Origin: Bigelowiella natans CCMP2755
Taxonomy: Eukaryota; Cercozoa; Chlorarachniophyceae
DNA length: 64,000 nucleotides
Direction: 5' to 3'
NCBI GenBank assembly: GCA_000320545.1
Contig: ADNK01000816.1
Coordinates: 42,570-106,569, forward strand
Shown here: piece by piece, positions 46,190 to 59,189 of the stretch
Position numbering within the stretch: position 1 is the stretch's first letter
Layout: every line of letters starts with the position of its first letter
Notes under the pieces: model-generated
Databases searched by the model: none
What the model saw: the letters and a program-made list of their open reading frames with translations, nothing else
Told to the model about the DNA's origin: nothing
Translations under genes and position numbers: made by a program

Positions 46190-49100
46190 ATGGCCGACCA
46201 GCTCACTCCGACCGTCCCCGGCGGGAAACAACCGACGCGACCGAAGCTCTCACCGTCTGCAAAAGAAAAGGTCTCCTTTTCTTTTGTTCCGCTTGGGAGG
46301 AGGCATAAACGATGGATTCCATAGAAATCCTTTAATCATTTTGTCACGAAATACACATTGCAATTTTTAATGTTTCTGATTTGGCATCATGATGCCGGTC
46401 GGTAGCAAATGACAACCATTTATGAGATTTATGAGTCCGAATTGACACACATTTTTTGTAAAACATTAACTTAGCGGCGAGTATCTAGGACGTTCCAAGA
46501 GATTAAAAAAATCTACGAGGAACCTGACAAAGAAGATGAGGTACCGAAAGGCTCAACCCAAGTTTTAGCTGCATATTGTGTGACGTGTATGTAAAGTATT
46601 ATTTGATTCGACCACAGATTGTCACTGTTGAGAAGAAGATTCACAGGCGTATGAGCACAAGGATTATAAAGGCCAAGCTGTTCTATGAAGGGGTTTATTA
46701 GATACAAAATTCAAAATCTCGATGATTTTTTATAAAGACTGACTTGAAATTTGCAACATTGAAGCCAAGTCCCATGTCATCGATGGTTGGAGAAGATAGA
46801 TTCTCGGTGTCTATCACACCCTCATTGTCCAACACCGCCGGATCAATACAGCAACCAGATATAAATCCAATATCTCCCTCCTCACGAGAGGCACCACGAG
46901 AAGTCAATGGCACTACAACTGTCGATCTTAAGGCAACTGAAGGTTCCTGGTTGAAAACTAATGAGTATACAATTGCTTTTTAGTATTACCTTATAATAAG
47001 TGTAACCTGAAGCATGTGGTGCAGCCTCAAAGGAAACTAAAGATTCTAAAGAAGAGAACTCTTGTGAAGCCGGACAGATTGAGAGTGACCAAATGAAGGC
47101 TGAGTCTTCGAAGGAGATGAAGGATGAACAGGAAGACAGTGTTCAAGTGGACAAGCAAGAATCCCAGATTGCGGGATCAACTGCCAAAGAGTCAGCCGCT
47201 GAATCGAAGATGGAAAAATTAAGAACAGAGAATGTGGATGTAAATGCTAAAGAATATGATAGCATGAAGCCCGACGAGGTGAAGCTCGATGAAGTGAAGC
47301 CCGATGAGGTGAAGCCCGATGAAGTGAAGCCCGATGAAGTGAAGACGGATGAGGTGAAGGCGGATTGGAAGACACAGGCGGACGGGGAGAAGGTGGAGGG
47401 AGACTTCGTGGACGAAACAAAGGCAGAGAATAGTGCTGGGGGAGACGAAGTAATAGCCACTACAAAAGTTTCTCAGGAAGTCAATGAAGATCTCGGAAAA
47501 GAAGAAAATAATGATTTCGAAAAATCGCAAATTGATGGAGAGGCGCAAAAAGTTTCTGAAGAGGTTGCTTCAGAGACTAACCAAAAAAATTTCGCTGAAG
47601 ACACTACAGATTCTAATCCACAAGATTTGTCGGAGCAAAAGAAAGAAGACAAATCTATTTCCGAATTGGAAAAGCAAGCTGTAGTTATAAAACCAAAATC
47701 AGATGACGGTGAACCAGCAGACAACGAAGAGAAGTTGGTTGAAGCAGGAATAGTGGAGCAGGTTCATCCCTCCGTGGAAACTGATCCTATGAATGCAGCA
47801 GGAGAGGAAGAATCTACTGAAGAGCAGCCATCAAAGAAAACGATGGATTCAGAGGAAGGTACGCAGCATCCGATTTCAAGAATAACAGAAGAATTTGGGT
47901 TGACAGAAGAGGAGGAACAAGCTCTAGAAGAAAAAAAAATCGAATCGAATGAAGCTAAAACAGAAAATGCACCAATCAAAGCAGAAACTGCTAAAAATCC
48001 TACTGAAACTGGTATCTCTCGATCCAATGAAAACACAGAAGAGCCTCAGACAGTAAAGAAATCGGAGAATATCAAGAATGTTATTGTTCAAAAGGCTCCG
48101 TTTGGTCTTACAGCGAGCAACCTATTAGTTATTCGTGTATGGGGTGAAGCTGTAAAGGAGGGTATGTAGATTTTCAGAATTGAGTCTACAGATTATACCC
48201 TATGTCTGATCGAACGTGGCATGTTTGAACACTAGGAGTGGTTGTTGGAGACAAAATCTTGACAGTGAACAACATCCAGGTAAAATATTTTCGCATTACA
48301 TGTGATTAAAATCATAAACTGTATTTTTCTCCTTAGGTTGACACGAACAAAGCGATGAAGAATTTATTTGCAAACAGCCCGCTTCCCTTTCCAATGAGGC
48401 TTGCTCCTGGAACAGAAGAAACAATTGCAAAAGCTAAATCGGTGGAACATAATTCATAATTTAGCAGTTGTATACAGCCTAATGTGCTTTACTTGTGCTT
48501 CAGTTGTCAAATGTGTTGCAGGTACTTTTAAGACTAGAAAAACAGGAAAGACAGCGAAATGAAAGAGAGCGTAAAGAGCTTGAAAAACGTAGACAACAAG
48601 AAAAAGCAAGAGCACGAGAAGAAAGCGAAGCAATACGCCCTGCAGGTCTACTTCTAGATTCTAGCTATGTTCTTGTAGAATTGTATAATTTCAAGATTGA
48701 AGTAAAATATCTAAATTCAGATAAAGTGATTAAAAAAGGAGGTTTCGGTTACAGAGGAACAAGATACATAAAATGTAAGTGTCGAGTATTTTTTTTTCAA
48801 ATAACTTTTTCGTATAAGACAATATGTTCAGCAACTAGCAAGATATTAAATTCTATTGCGTGATCAGTGTACAAGGAGATGATTTATTACGCACACGATC
48901 CGAACGTATTGGATTCACCTGAGAAACTCGAGCAACTTGCAGCAGAATATAATTCAAGTTTAGTTAATACAAGCGGTGTGAAGAAAAAGATCAAGAAAAA
49001 AAACTGTGTGATTATACCAATGAAATCGGTATCAAGAATAAAGAAGAGCCCTGGAGGATACGGAATTACCCTCACTGTGAAACACAGAAAGGCCAGGAGA

Positions 49101-49196
49101 ACCTTTACTTTTGAGGCTGAGAAAGGTTCTGATATGTTTGACTCGTGGTCCGAGGTCATCCTGAAAGCTCAGGGATTCCAGAAAAAGGAAAATTAA
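46190..49196 (+). CDS. acidic repeat protein with PDZ-like and PH-like domains
   Basis: The exons join in phase: MADQLTPTVPGGKQPTRPK, then RTFQEIKKIYEEPDKEDE, VEKKIHRRMSTRIIKAKLFY and KFATLKPSPMSSMVGEDRF. A very long Glu/Lys/Asp-rich exon (about 47035-48163) includes a run of VKPDE pentapeptides. After it comes a PDZ-like domain (APFGLTASNLLVIRVWGEAV, then VVVGDKILTVNNIQVDTNKA). A charged coiled coil follows (LLRLEKQERQRNERERKELE). A PH-like domain closes the protein (VKYLNSDKVIKKGGFGYRG, RYIK, YKEMIYYAHDPN, GITLTVKHRKARRTFTFEAE and MFDSWSEVILKAQ). PH modules bind phosphoinositides or proteins and PDZ modules bind C-terminal peptides, so a membrane-cortex scaffold is a fair inference. No named orthologue. 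The disordered acidic part makes up about half of the protein. Confidence 0.75.
47265..47370. repeat. coding pentapeptide repeat (V-K-P-D-E)
   Basis: A GAAGTGAAGCCCGAT-type 15-bp unit repeated six to seven times with small changes (KPDEV, KLDEV, KTDEV, KADWK) inside the acidic exon. Confidence 0.85.
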
Positions 49197-51188
49197 ACTA
49201 GATAAGAAGGATGCATGCTTAGCATGTAATTGAAGCTAGGGCAGAAGTAGCCCGCAAAAGCAAAACCCTCACTGATGATGTTGGCTGTTCTGAATGTGCA
49301 AAAATGTTCTTGACATGAATCATGCCAGCGGTGAACGAAATGATCTAACGCAAAAAACATTTTGGCAAAATGACAGCAGCATGCGCTGCATTGTCCAAAG
49401 TGGTTGTGATCCGTGCCCGTGCACTCTAGCACTGTGTGGTGCGTGTTGCATGTCGTTGTTGCTGACATCAAGGACCAAGAGAAGAGAAAGAAGAGTTTCA
49501 GTGAGAGGGGGGAGTCGTTTCTGAGCTCACACGTGTGCAAGTCCAAGTGTTGTGCATTGTCATCTCTGGATCTAGTCATCATTGTACCAGGTTGTGTCAT
49601 GACATCTGGACATGCGAAAAATGAGAACAACAATCCAGCAATGATGATGATGAAAAATCAAAAAAGAGAAACTCCACCAAACAAAAAAAAGAACTTTCTG
49701 GCTCTCCACTTTGCAATTTTTGGGTTTCAATTTTTGCACCTTTACAGTTCTGGAGTTCAGGCTTGTGCAATCCATGCGTTGTGCCAGACGTGCATCAGGA
49801 AAGCACAATTCTGTCAACGCGGGCTAGCCAATGTGCTGACTGGCGTGCGGGTGCACTCGTGGGACTGAAATGTGTGTGTTGTGCAGCCTTCACTGGTTCA
49901 GGGCTGCAGAGCGCACCCGCTTCAATGCACCTGTGTTTTGGGACACGTGTGACAGGTGCACGTGTGGATGAGAACACATGATTGAAAACACCGTGTGAAA
50001 CCACACGTGTTCGCACGTGCGCACGCTGCACAGCCCTGGAGCCTTCAGGGCTGTGGAGTGCTGGAGTGTCCCAACCCGCGTGAGTGAACGCATGCTTCTG
50101 GGCTTGTCACCTCTGCGCTGGGCACAGCACACAGCATCGTGCACAACTTCAGGTGGGCCCTCGAAACCCAACTCCTTCCAGCCTTGACCGCCTCGCTGTC
50201 CGTCACAGTGGTTGCACAGAAGTTCGCCAACAAGCTCTCCTTGACGCCGAAGTGCATGATCCTCCGTCACGTGCGGGCACGCAGGATCGAAAATGTGGGT
50301 CACAAGAGACTTGCAACCTCTCGCTTTGACGATGTGGTGAAGGTGTGCCGGGTGCACGCACGTTGCGACTTGCGACTTGCGACTGTTCTGGCTCAACATC
50401 AAGTCAAGGTCTTGACATTAGAGATTGCAATTTTCACGGCCTGCACTTCTGAGATCCACCGGTGGAGAGGACTAGCACGCGCTCTGAGCCCAGCGTGCAT
50501 TCATCTCGGCTACGATGGCATCCTCGGCTTCCACTCCAAACAAGACCTTGGTCCTCTGAGGCTGGAAGGCAAAGGAGGAGGATTGCCTGTGCTTGACATG
50601 CTTGTGTGAGGATGCACAAACGTGCCCACCCGCCAGTACACCAGCCGAGTGATTGGAATGGAAGTGATGTTGAAAATGATGGAATTCTTCCGATGGACAT
50701 CATGTGAACCAAGCGCCTCCGAATGATGATGTTGGGAGAAACAATGAAACAATGAAACAATGATGAAGAACTACATTTCCAAAGTGTTGCAAGACACTTG
50801 CAGTGTGCAAAATGCAGTGCCTCGAACTGGTAGAGGTGGGCTCTCAGAAAACAAATCTGGAGCAAAGATGATGAGAAATTCGACAGATTCCTGGTCAAGA
50901 AATTCCGAGAGCTCCCCCCAGAAGGGTTTGTAATTCTTGTCTGCGACAGCCTTCACAATCCTGTCTCTTTTTTTAAAATGATCGAGGTTTTGTATGTCGG
51001 CATGGACGGCAAGTAAGCACAGTCTCACACGTTTTTAAAAAATGAGCGCCTAATATTTCACTAAAAGACAAGGAACACAATTGAAAAAGTATGATTTCCC
51101 CCCGGCATTACGCATTACGATGAATCGCTGAGTCAGCGATTGTCCGACTAGATCTTACAGAATTGAGCAAATTCATCTCATTCCGATC
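49197..51188. other. long gene-free spacer
   Basis: 2 kb between two plus-strand genes. It is rich in GTGCAC, CACGTG and TGTGC words from 49380 to 50640 and A/T-rich elsewhere. Frames of 150-170 codons occur on both strands at 49890-50609 but have no family resemblance and mirror one another. A minus-strand frame at 50771-51028 is discussed under findings. Confidence 0.5.
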
Positions 51189-51871
51189 ATGGCTACTCCC
51201 ACCACTCCTCCACCAATAATACCTAGTCTCACCTCTCTTACGAAAATGACTTCCTCTCACGGAGGAAATGATTCCTATCTTATGCCTGTTGCTATAATGG
51301 GTTGTGCGGCTCTGCTGCTTCTTCTGATCCGCCAGATAGTGGTATTTCAAATCTCAAGTTCTCACTCCAATTGCATTACGCTTACCTCTTCGATTAACCA
51401 GAATCATTTCTTCTTCAATGGAATCTTCAAGAATCCAGTGGATGAAGAAATAGGGAATAAAGTTGAATCCGTCAGAAGGGTACGTTTTCGATCTAAAGCT
51501 TCGCAGATGCGATATTCAACCGATGGCAATCCTCGGTAAGTGAGTCTTCATCACATTTGGTGGATCAAAAATGATTTTTGGACAACGTAGGAAGGAAACT
51601 CTGATAAACGTAAGATGGACAAATTCTAAGAAAAGGACAAATTCTTTTTGGTCCCGACGAAATAGGTAGAAATTCATTAAATCTCCTCCCACACTCTTTC
51701 ATCCCACACTCTTTCATCCTATGCTACCGTATTGTCTGCTGTAGATTCGTTGACGCTAGAAGCAAGCAAATACAAAAAAGCAAAGTCGGAAGGAGAAGGC
51801 AAAGGCTGAACTCATTCACACCCTCATCTAATGATAAGAAACCGCGACGACAACGAAAAGCTACTCTGTAG
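51189..51871 (+). CDS. small single-pass membrane protein, basic tail, unrecognised
   Basis: Two exons. The first starts MATPTTPPPIIPSLTSLTK. It has a clear transmembrane segment (VAIMGCAALLLLLIRQIVVF) and continues to VESVRRVRFRSKASQMRYST. A GTAAG donor after the Pro-Arg codons joins in phase to FVDARSKQIQKSKVGRRRQR and ends PRRQRKATL. The total is about 158 residues. The short polar N-terminus with one TM and a strongly basic tail suggests the tail stays in the cytosol. No family is recognised. Confidence 0.55.
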
Positions 51872-53328
51872 TAATATTGAAAAATGTAAATATGTAGCGG
51901 TGTTGGGCCGATACCTCTGTAAAGTTTCACGTAATATTTAGCAGTTCCACATGTAAAAGTAACCGAAACTCCACAAATTTCAAAGAAAATGATTCGAATA
52001 ATATAATAGATAGTAAATTATGTGTACGTACAGATCACTGTATGTGTAAACCCCTTGCTGTACCTCAATTTGTTGGTAGTAGCTTTAAAAAAAATTCACT
52101 TGATTCGTCGAACATGATTCGTTACACGAATTTATCTCATTGAATTTAATAATGAACATTGATCGATGCACAAACCTAGACACACATACATGTATAAATA
52201 GATAACACACATGCTAAGTTTTCATGCTCTACGTCATGATCGTGATGGTCATGATGTTATCAATGTGTCATCATTGTCACTACTGCGTGCCACTGCATGA
52301 CTGGCTCAAGACACCAGGTCATGGAACGTGTGACACGATTAACAGTGTGTGGACATTACATGTCCATTCCCACTGACTACATGACACAACTGCTGTGTAT
52401 GGTTCTGATCCGTGCATGCTGACATACATCGTGATGAGCTGGCAAGCAAGCGCTATGAACATTGTTACTGCTGTGCGTATAAAGACTATGTAGTCCCTTT
52501 ACGCGTAGACCGTCTACGACATGTGTATCACCTATTCACATGTACCTACAACTACGATACATGTGTGCCACACATTAGCGCTTACATGCATGTGCATGTG
52601 CATCCATGTGTGCTTTGCGTTTTGGTACATGTGTCGTGGCTTGTTATTTGGTGCATGTGCACATGTGTGGGTGTGAGTAGAGCATGTGTGCTTTTCAAGT
52701 GCATGTGGTCTAGTGGTCTAGGTGGTGTGCATGGGTACATGTGTTTCTTACGCGTACACGTACAGGAACCATGTAGTCCCCATGCTAGCATGTGCGCGTG
52801 GACTCTCCAACTTCATCGCATGCATACGCACACAGTGCGCATGGTCTGCCCCCGCCATCATCGCACACGATCTAGACGATGTGTGTGATGATGGACACAG
52901 CAACACAGGACACATGTCATGCGCACACATGTGATATAATCATTGATGTTGCATATATGTCTGTCGCATGCGAGTGCTAGAGTGCATGTGCTCACAATAA
53001 CATGCAGACGTGGGAACATGCAGGACACACATTGCACATGTCTCATTGCTCGTTGCACGTCCATCATTGTGTCATCGCTCGATCGTCACGCTGTTGCGCA
53101 GCGCATTGAACTCGCATCACAGCATGTCCACTGTGTCGTTTGTTGTCGCATGCAAATGCGGTGACGGCATCGCGTTGTGCGCATGTGTTGCATGCACAGG
53201 ACATCAGGTTGCAGCCAACAGCAATTGAATTCAGATTCACAATGTCAATGTCATAGAACTGTCTATTTTTAAAAATCTTGAAAATTTTCCAACTTCTCCA
53301 ATTTTCCGAATGCAGTTGCATTTCGGGC
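51872..53328. other. long gene-free spacer, CATGTG/ACATGT-rich
   Basis: 1.46 kb between convergent 3' ends. It is A/T-rich to about 52200. From 52200 to 53200 it is dense in ACATGTG, GCATGTG and TGTGCAT words on both strands, a low-complexity style different from the microsatellites. No exon is supported. Confidence 0.5.
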
Positions 53329-54265
53329 TTAGATGTCTCCCGAGGATTCTTTCTTCTCTACTCCAGCATCCTTAAGAAGCCCCTCAATGTCCTTTTTAGT
53401 GTAAACTTTATACTCGGGTTTACCGTCTTTCAGGGTAATAGAAGAAAATTCTAGCTTGTCCGGGGACGGAGAGGCAGTATCCAGCATTTTTGCCAGAACT
53501 TTTACTGCGAGGGATTTTGCTTTCTTCATATCCGTATCTCCAATTTTATAGTCGGATTTCAAGACGGAATCTGCATTGGGACTGTTGTTACCTAATAAAA
53601 TACAATGATGTCAAAAATCATTCTTTAAAATGATCCTCCTTGAGAAAAAAGTTAAACTAACCAATAGCGGCAGCCTTCCATCCTCCATAGTTTCCAGAAG
53701 GTTCACTTCGGAAAAGTTGGAATCCGAAATATTCGTCCCATCCAACAACAAGGAAGGAGACACCAAACGGACGCAAACCTCCGAACTGGGTATAACTCTG
53801 CAAAAAGAAAAATGAATGATAGGGGAACCATAAGATTATCTGATAACGTACCTGCTTCAGATCGCAGATACGGTGTAAAAGCTGTTCTATGGGGATAGGC
53901 TCCTGGTACGCGTATCTGTAGCGTTGTGCTGCCAGACGTGCATAGTTAATAAGTATGTTGGCGTCTGCAGTAATTCCTGCGACCGCAACTGCAACGTGGT
54001 CATCGATTTTGTACATCTTTTCAGCAAGTCCACGGATGTCGAGCAGCTTCGAGGTGATTCTCTTCTCAGCTTAAAGTGTACACATAGAGTCAGATTCACT
54101 ACAATCTACTTACAAAATATAGATACCAGCAAGAAGGACACCATCAGAGGCCAAAATTGCTACAGCTGATCCAGCCTTCGAGATAGCCTCCATAGCATAC
54201 TCGACCTGGAATAACCTTCCTTGCGGTGAGAAGATAGTAGTGTGCGAATCATATCGTCTAGACAT
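53329..54265 (-). CDS. PSMA4-like: 20S proteasome subunit alpha (PSMA4 / alpha-3 like)
   Basis: Starts [20 protein letters not shown], then [20 protein letters not shown] with DGVLLAG. This is the proteasome alpha signature 'YD...t.[13 protein letters not shown].eai..g.t..gi'. It continues with [13 protein letters not shown]-like residues, [75 protein letters not shown] and [20 protein letters not shown]. The C-terminus [19 protein letters not shown] resembles the PSMA4 tail. Alpha subunits form the outer rings of the 20S core and gate entry, with no catalytic Thr. Four or five exons with GT-AG ends. The first ATG fits the family start exactly. Confidence 0.93.
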
Positions 54266-54721
54266 CGCGATTCTTCAACTCTAAAAGGTTGAAGTTCTTC
54301 CTTCTAATTCCCTCCTTTCAGCGAGTCCCAATTTTGTAGGGAACTCTGGGGTGGAAGTAAGGAAGTAGTCTTTTTGGTTGGGGAGCGGGGAGTGCCGTGG
54401 GAAAGCAGACTGCGTTTCGAAGGTAACAAGGTTCCCGCATAAATAGACTTCTTTTTCATATTATACGACAACATTTGTATGAAGATTTTTATAATATATG
54501 GAAGGCGCAAAACTCTCTTCCCTCTCAACTTCTCCCTAATTATAAATCTTATTCCAGGATTTACCAATGGCCCATAGCCGACAAGATCTTGGCAGTTGAG
54601 ATCGTCGTGAAATGAAGGAGAATTACTATAAGCGACTGGCGATTCCTGGCCCTCCCGAGAAGAGCATCCTCGTAGACTGGAGAAGAGCACAGCTGCTTGC
54701 GACAAGAACACAACCCAAATA
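54266..54721. other. divergent intergenic region
   Basis: 455 bp lies between the proteasome alpha gene and the PRA1 gene, which point away from each other, so this should be a shared promoter region. No clear element was recognised. Confidence 0.4.
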
Positions 54722-55663
54722 ATGGCAGCATCCGATGATAATATTTTGGAAGGAATTGGGAATCTTCTCGCGGAGGGTAAACTCTCTCTCCCTCTCTCCC
54801 TCTCTCCCTCTTTCTCTCTTCTCCTCTCTATCTTTTCTGTGTTTGCTCGATCTACCTAAACTGCTTCATCCCCCCCTAGGGTGGAATGAGTGTAAGCCGT
54901 GGAGCGAGTTCATCGCGGAATTCAAGCCGCCGTCGAACTTGGATGAGCGCGTTCGGACAAATTTCATGTTCGGAACTCTCTCTGTTTCTCTCTCACTCCC
55001 TCCTTCCTAATCGATCTTTCCAAATTATCACTAAATTTAATCACCCTCGTCCATCCCTAGGTACTACAGAGGGAACTATTGCGTAGTCACGTTGGCTTTC
55101 GTGTTCTTTGCCCTCTGCATACATCCTCCTAGCCTGCTGGCGTTCATTTTCTCTGCTCTTGGCATCTTCGCCCTTCTCAGGTATATATGGACAGCTAAAC
55201 TACTATTGTTGACTGATTGTGTAAGAAAGATTTTTACTCTGCTGTGTCCACCTTCTCAGCGCAAAAATCGAGCAGTCGCCCGGAAATGTTATATCACCGT
55301 CACAGAAGGTTGGTAAATGTGATAATTGGAATTGAAATTGGTCATGCTTGGAATAATTCTCGGTTTTAGCTTGTAGGCTCTATCCCGGTGGCAATTCTTG
55401 TGATGGTAAGCGCAGGTAATTGTCATATTTCTCATCATCTTTGGGAATCTCATCAATTGATTTTTCAGGTGCAACGTTTTGGATCCTCTATGGTTCGCTG
55501 ATTGGATTGCTCATTTCGTTGATGCATATGGGTACAAATGCATCAGAAATTTGATGGAAGTATTGAATGGGTGCTAATGGCATGTTTGCATCTCGAATTA
55601 GTTTTCCGCTCAAGGACGCTGAAAAGTCGATGGAACACCATTCTTGAAGAATTCAAGAGATAG
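54722..55663 (+). CDS. PRA1/YIP3 family protein (prenylated Rab acceptor)
   Basis: Five or six small exons. It starts MAASDDNILEGIGNLLAEG, then GWNECKPWSEFIAEFKPPSN with LDERVRTNF, matching the 'rpw.eFf....f..p.s..ea..Ri..N' entry. YYRGNYCVVTLAFVFFALCI with HPPSLLAFIFSALGIFALL is the first hydrophobic hairpin, with the 'yF..NYv' motif. A polar loop is followed by LVGSIPVAILVMVSAGATFW and ILYGSLIGLLISLMHM, the second hairpin, then the tail FRSRTLKSRWNTILEEFKR. PRA1 proteins sit in ER, Golgi or endosome membranes and help place prenylated Rab GTPases. The length (about 180) is normal for the family. Confidence 0.88.
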
Positions 55664-56867
55664 GAAGCCTCCACACATGACAGCTTGAATTATTTATTGG
55701 CCACAATTCTCGAGAATTAGAGAACTTAGCTTAATAGAGACCGTTAGCAGCTAAGGTAGAATTTAGTTAATGTCGAAGCGAGGTGAAGCCAAGCAGCGTT
55801 GATGAGATCGAAGCCATTTGTACAGATACGCATTGATTGGCATTGTTGCGATGAAAGCAAATGCATTCATTCAAAAATATGTGGCAACTAGTCTGGTAGA
55901 CCACTAAAAGTTTACATAGTAGTACAGAGACAGCACCGCACATCGTTTCATCATTGCAACATGGAAGTAGCATGAACACATTTGTGCATAGCTAGATAGC
56001 CTCAGGAACACTTTTGTGCATAGTGAGGCTAGTCCGAACTACGCATATATGCACATATGTGGCTGTGGACAAATTGTCCAGTCAATATGTGCCATCATGC
56101 ATTGCTGCAAAGAAATTTGGGCTCGTCCGTATAGCAGATCTCCTCTTCTGCCCTACAGATGTGTAGTGCACATTGTTGCGTTGCGTCACCATCATGAACA
56201 GAGACATAGTTGTAAATTAATGTAGTTATTTTTGACAATTGAACGAATTTTTATCTTCATTACATCCGTCTCATGCATGTGACATTGTCTGTATTATTTT
56301 CTCTGTTTCAACAAGTGCATGATGACGTTTTGAACGTCGCCTTTACCACATCCGCCTTGGGAGCTACAAACGACACAACGACAACGCGCACAGAAGCGCA
56401 CACACGCACTGAGAAAGACACTTTCACAGCGCAGCATGGCTTGCATAAACTTATACAATAACAATAGCGCGGCAGTCGTGTTTAGAAACGATACAAATGC
56501 CATACAATATGCCTGTTCCTAGAGTAATTCTGTGTGCGCTGCACCACATCGTCCATTGCGTTTATACCTCATAGCTTTGTGCAGAGCTATTATGAGACAT
56601 AGTCAAATACGGAAGCCAAGGTCAACCGGACGCTCTCATAATACGTTATCAGACTGGACGGCACACATAGTCCCTCACAGTGATGACCAACTCGGTGAAG
56701 TATCTATACCAGAACTGCATCTCCGATACCCTCCACTTAGACAATTTGTATCTCAACATTGCTAAGTCATGATCCGCCTGTAACATCATAGAAATACCGC
56801 CGCATGCGAACAGCAGTTTTGTCATTCTTTTATGCCGAATGAGCTTATTTGGAGGAAAAAAAAATGG
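55664..56867. other. gene-free spacer between convergent genes
   Basis: 1.2 kb. A short direct duplication, TTTGTGCATAG, occurs at about 55981 and 56012, each near AGCCTCAGG or GTGAGGCTAG. No coding support. Confidence 0.5.
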
Positions 56868-57499
56868 CTAGATGTCGCTAATGTGTTTTGTCACCTCGAG
56901 CAATCGTTTTGCAATATCTACTGGTATCTTGAAAGTTTTTTCATCGAACACCTCCTTCTTCGGAGGGGAACGAAACCCAGCATCGTTCTCTCGTTTTGGT
57001 ATCTCAATGACCCTCTTGTAAACGCCTGGTAGATCGTATCGATGCACCACCCCCACCGGGAAGTGTGGCACGCAATACTCGAGCAGGACGTACGCAAGAT
57101 TTTTCTCTTTCTCAGACAGTGGTGGTGGAGGCAGCTGCGGTCGACTTGATAATTTTTCTTCGCTCATTACTGGCTGCTTTCCGATATCGTCAAGTCGTCC
57201 CACGTCAGTCTTTTCCTGCTCCTCCTTTTGCACCGTGCTTGCTTTAATTGAAGCTTCTGGGCCACTCTTTGTGTCGCCATTAACCTCCGGGGACGCCTCC
57301 CCATTCTCTTGTACTTCTAGCGATTAGTTTTGGATTGAATTTATCTTATGTGTCTTGTCATTAGATTTTACTGCGTTTCGATCGAACTCTCCTTCTCAAG
57401 ACTGGTAAGTGCACGTGTGTTTTAAGTACCTTTCTCCTCCTTTTTAGGGGTTTCGGCCGAGCCTACAATCCACCCTGCAAGGCTGCTGAGTGCGTACAT
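56868..57499 (-). CDS. unrecognised two-exon protein (~168 aa)
   Basis: Exon 1 starts at 57499: MYALSSLAGWIVGSAETPKK, ending EEK. A GT-AG intron joins in phase to EVQENGEASPEVNGDTKSGP. A charged linker follows, then a compact C-terminal part: SEKEKNLAYVLLEYCVPHFP, VGVVHRYDLPGVYKRVIEIP, KKEVFDEKTFKIPVDIAKRL and a stop after TKHISDI. The conserved-looking end (Tyr, Pro and hydrophobic residues at regular spacing) suggests a small folded domain after a disordered N-terminus. No family is recognised. Both exon ends and the stop are clean, so I consider it a real gene. Confidence 0.6.
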
Positions 57500-58429
57500 T
57501 CTCGAGGAAAATCTTCTAGACGCTCGGTAGGATAGGCCCTCAATGTACTCCGAACTGACAAGATAATAGTTTCAACACAAATATCATCCCACCCCTCATA
57601 AGTGCAGACAAATGATGACAGTAGTAGAGTTCTTTTTCGTGACTTTGGATTCAACATGGTGAGATAGTAACCCAACCAAGCTAGAAGATTACCGATTCGA
57701 AATCCTAAGTGGTTTTCGCTGAAGCGAACTACTTAGATTTTTGCTTGCTTCTCCGTTAGAGGATGTCTGATGTTGCGAGCACAGTACGTAAAACATCATC
57801 AGGGTCCACTGGTGTAATCAGTGAGACGCCATGCAACTTATTCTTTATTGAAATTTCAGAAACCCGAAACCCGACTCGTGAATCCACTCCCCTCCAGTGA
57901 ACACAACAACAAATGTGGATGTAGCTTCGTCGTTGTGAGGTCGCCAGTCGTCTTCATCCGTGCACCATGCGGCGCATAAATCAGACACTAGACAACGACA
58001 CAATATGCCCGGACAAGCTCACGCGAGCCCACGTTGTTCACCCAGCTAAGAGCAAGACTCAAGTCGACCTAGACCTAACCTCGTAGCGCGGTGCCCTTTG
58101 GGATGCAGAGCCCTGAGCCCTCCTCCTGATGTTGATTGTCGTAGGGAATGATTCTCCTTCATTTCCGTTCTTTCTTCTGTCTGCTTCTCGTAGAATTTGC
58201 ACAGTCTGATTCATCTTTGGGTTAGGACGGTATGAGGGTACGACAAGAAAAAAATGAAATATCCGACTACGCAGCACCTTCAAAAACTGGTATTATTGCC
58301 ATTCATTTCATCTATGCGACACACAAGATCATGACAAATGGCCCGAACTCATCACTCGAATTTTCTCTGCTTTGAGCACGTGCTGCGATGCATCTTGGGG
58401 ACGGATGAGTTGGCACGTCTGATGACCAC

Positions 58430-58560
58430 CCTTTCAATTCAGTGGAACTACTTCATTCATTCATTCATTCATTTATTCATTCAAATGATCCTTTCGATTC
58501 AAGCATTAGCTAGATTAGAACTACTTCATTCATCCATTCATTCATTCAGCAGCGCTTCGA
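58430..58560. repeat. dispersed repeat family, copy B (opposite strand to copy A)
   Basis: CAGTGGAACTACTTCATTCA followed by CATT runs and AATGATCCTTTCGATTC. The reverse complement of copy A at 45.4-45.6 kb has CTGTGGAACCGCTTCATTCA and GATGATCCTTTCAGC in a similar arrangement. Confidence 0.6.
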
Positions 58561-59189
58561 TCGTGGTCTTGTTTGTTGGTCACAGTTTCGTTTGGGTTTG
58601 ATGATTGGGGAGGCGTGTTGTGACAGTTGTGACAGTGTGTGGATGAGTCAGCACATTCTTTGATTCTTTCAACTGCATCAATGCAATTGCTAAATTCATT
58701 CATTGTTTCCAAAGCATGCGGTGATGCTGCACAGCAGCCAGATCTCACAACGTGACAACAGCAGTTGCAGACAAATTGAAGCAATTGTGACCTTCGACAC
58801 GGCACAGCTGGGCAGTGGAGCTCATGGCTTGGCAGACGGATGATCGCACACATCCATCACAGCTACATTGTGCCTCCTGCAGTTTCATGATGAAATTCAA
58901 CTGCATGCTGCTGATGAATGCCGAACAGTGCAGGCGAAATCGCATTGTGTGGCAAACAAACAACACTTCGTGTCACTAGACCACGCTGACTAGCGGTGCT
59001 GAGATGCAGATTTCTGCTGATGCACAAACAAGATGGCATAGCCATTGCATCTGACACGCGTCACATGTGCATGTCCAGATGTGTGCGTGAACGCATGAAC
59101 CACAAACACAGACTGGACAGATGCAGCGTGCATGCGTTGCACGTGTCTGATGGACGCTGGCATGCATGAGCATTGAGCTGTGTAGAGCT

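Noticed and set aside
49890-50609. Open frames of 156-170 codons on both strands
   Set aside because: They mirror each other, have no family resemblance and lie in a GTGCAC-rich spacer; the plus one has no ATG start.
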